The translations under genes were made by a program, and so were the position numbers. The notes beneath the pieces were generated by a model, which saw only the letters and a list, made by a program, of their open reading frames with translations, made no database searches and had not been told where the DNA came from. 32,974 nt of DNA from Sphingomonas sp. 67-36 (lineage in GTDB: Bacteria; Pseudomonadota; Alphaproteobacteria; Sphingomonadales; Sphingomonadaceae), in assembly GCA_001897375.1 (NCBI GenBank), contig MKSU01000021.1:73708-106681 (forward strand). Direction: 5' to 3'. Positions 31,864 to 32,974 of this stretch are shown here, piece after piece (position 1 is the first letter of the stretch; each line of letters opens with the position of its first letter).

Positions 31864-32974
31864 TGGCTGTCGTCCCCATAGCTGAGGTTGATGCGAACGC
31901 CGTCGCGCACGACGGCAGCCTCGCGGTCGAGGGTGGTCAGGACGGCGTCGGCCAGCGCGGCGTGCGCATCGACGATGTCGATCAGGCTCGCGCGCCCGGC
32001 GGCGAAACTGGCCGTCTCGAGGCCCACGCGCTTCTCGGCAAGCGGCTGGAGCGTGTCCCGCGCGCGCACCCATTGTTCGTGATGCATCCTGTGGTCCGCG
32101 AGGTCGGCGGCGAGCGCGGCCGCGAGCATGCGGCGAGCTTCTGCCTGTTCGGCCACGGCCGCCGAAGCATCGGCCTGTCGTGCCGCGATCTGCGCGTTCT
32201 GGCGGTGGCGAGTGAAGATGGGCAAGCCGATCGTCACCCCGGCCGAGACGTAATCGCCAAAGCGTGGATCGCGACGCTGATAGGCAAAGTTCACACCGAA
32301 GTCAGACCGGCGGGTGGATTCAGCGACACGCACATCCGCCTCAGCCTGACCTTCCCTGGCGGCGGCCATCTTGATCGTTGGATGACGGTCAATCGCGCCT
32401 TCAAAAGCAGCTGCGCGGATCGGGAAGTCCGGAACCTCGCCTGCGATCTCGGGCTCAGGATCGCCGGTCCATCGCGTCAGCGCCGCCCGCGCCTTGGCGA
32501 CGCCGGCAACCAGCTCGCTCCGCCGGTCCTGTATTTTTGCGACTGCCTCATCGCCAGCCACGGTTTGGGCCGGTCGCGCGCTTCCTGAAGCGACGGCGCT
32601 GGGCGCGGTATGAACGATCGCATTCAGCCGACGAAGGACTTGATCGATCGCTGAGACCCGGCGTTCAGCGTAGGCGAGATCGACCCAGGCAAGACCAGCG
32701 GAAACCGCGACGTCGCGCGCGCCGACCGCGGCGTCGGCTTCGACTGCCCTGATGTCGGCATCGGCACGCGCCTGTTCGGCATGACGTTTCGCCAAATTGG
32801 GAATGGCTTGCGACGCCTCGACCTTTACCCAGGTGAAATTGTCCCGGTTCGGCTGAAATGCCAGCGGCCCGGAAATGGGAAAGCTGTCTAGACCGACCCC
32901 GAGCGTTGGATCGGGCAGCGCACCGGCGGCGCCGCGCGCGGCGCGCGCGGCGTCCATTCTGCGCGCTTTCGCGA
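31860..32974 (-). CDS. cusC: CusC/CzcC-type outer-membrane channel (TolC family), 5' end outside window
   Basis: The frame is open to the right window edge, so the N-terminus and signal peptide are missing; about 370 codons are present, ending in TGA 31860-31862. The pattern is that of TolC-family outer-membrane factors: DPTLGVGLDSFPISG, FTWVKVEASQAIPNLAKRHAEQARA, long coiled-coil stretches rich in Ala, Arg and Glu, GVTIGLPIFTRHRQNAQIAARQ, and a final helix GRASLIDIVDAHAALADAVL. These repeat in two halves, as in CusC and CzcC. It should form the trimeric channel of the CusCBA complex. The promoter and any regulator, such as cusRS or a MerR protein, would lie to the right of the window. Confidence 0.88.
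   Translation of the reverse strand, partial: AKARRMDAARAARGAAGALPDPTLGVGLDSFPISGPLAFQPNRDNFTWVKVEASQAIPNLAKRHAEQARADADIRAVEADAAVGARDVAVSAGLAWVDLAYAERRVSAIDQVLRRLNAIVHTAPSAVASGSARPAQTVAGDEAVAKIQDRRSELVAGVAKARAALTRWTGDPEPEIAGEVPDFPIRAAAFEGAIDRHPTIKMAAAREGQAEADVRVAESTRRSDFGVNFAYQRRDPRFGDYVSAGVTIGLPIFTRHRQNAQIAARQADASAAVAEQAEARRMLAAALAADLADHRMHHEQWVRARDTLQPLAEKRVGLETASFAAGRASLIDIVDAHAALADAVLTTLDREAAVVRDGVRINLSYGDDSQ

Noticed and set aside
1-32974. CRISPR array, integrase, transposase or replication origin
   Set aside because: No regularly spaced direct repeats, no transposase or recombinase motifs and no iteron cluster were found by reading, although the decayed fragments hint at past rearrangement.

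Overview
The window looks like an accessory region from an alphaproteobacterium, most likely a sphingomonad (Sphingomonas, Sphingobium or Novosphingobium type). The reasons are the high GC content, an imuA-imuB-dnaE2 mutagenesis cassette under GTTC-N7-GTTC LexA boxes (the alphaproteobacterial form), a REP-like palindrome of the kind common in that group, and a dense set of metal-resistance genes with MerR-type regulators. No rRNA, canonical tRNA, CRISPR array, intact transposase or integrase is visible.

Layout. (A) 1-3270: two toxin-antitoxin modules side by side, an AbiE type IV pair (AbiEi cut by the window edge, then AbiEii) and an Xre/RES pair, followed by two hypothetical genes. (B) 3271-3582: a gene-free stretch packed with stem-loops, including a three-armed cloverleaf-like fold at 3341-3448. 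(C) 3583-11650: a leftward DNA-damage block. It holds an intact SRAP protein (HMCES/YedK family), a YkvA-like membrane protein, a small nuclease-fold protein, a second SRAP paralogue that has lost all four catalytic residues, and imuA-imuB-dnaE2. One LexA box lies before imuA and a second before the degenerate SRAP gene. (D) 11839-12496: a hemerythrin-like protein and a 46-residue acidic peptide.

(E) 12940-21755: three MerR-family regulators, each paired with a divergent promoter that carries a dyad in a long -35/-10 spacer. The first is a three-cysteine MerR driving merT and a GDCCVxC protein, followed by a transporter gene broken by a TGA codon. The second is a divalent-metal sensor between a Tat-exported retropepsin-PDZ protein and a CDF exporter plus cytochrome c-FTR1 permease operon; nearly identical operators stand before both. 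The third lacks one metal-ligand cysteine and faces a glutaredoxin-MauE fusion. Between the second and third lie a REP element, a decayed HNH-like gene, and a promoter with no gene behind it.

(F) 21756-32974: a decayed C-terminal fragment of a CusA/CzcA pump, a secreted NTF2-like protein, an acyltransferase-3 protein, an 888-residue epimerase-SPW-VKOR-like fusion with a His/Met-rich linker, and a leftward cusCBA-type tripartite efflux operon that runs off the right edge. Overall the segment combines DNA-damage tolerance, plasmid or island stabilisation, and mercury, divalent-metal and copper/silver handling. This mix, together with the decayed gene fragments, suggests a genomic island or plasmid. 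Assignments rest on motif recognition only; no database search was run.
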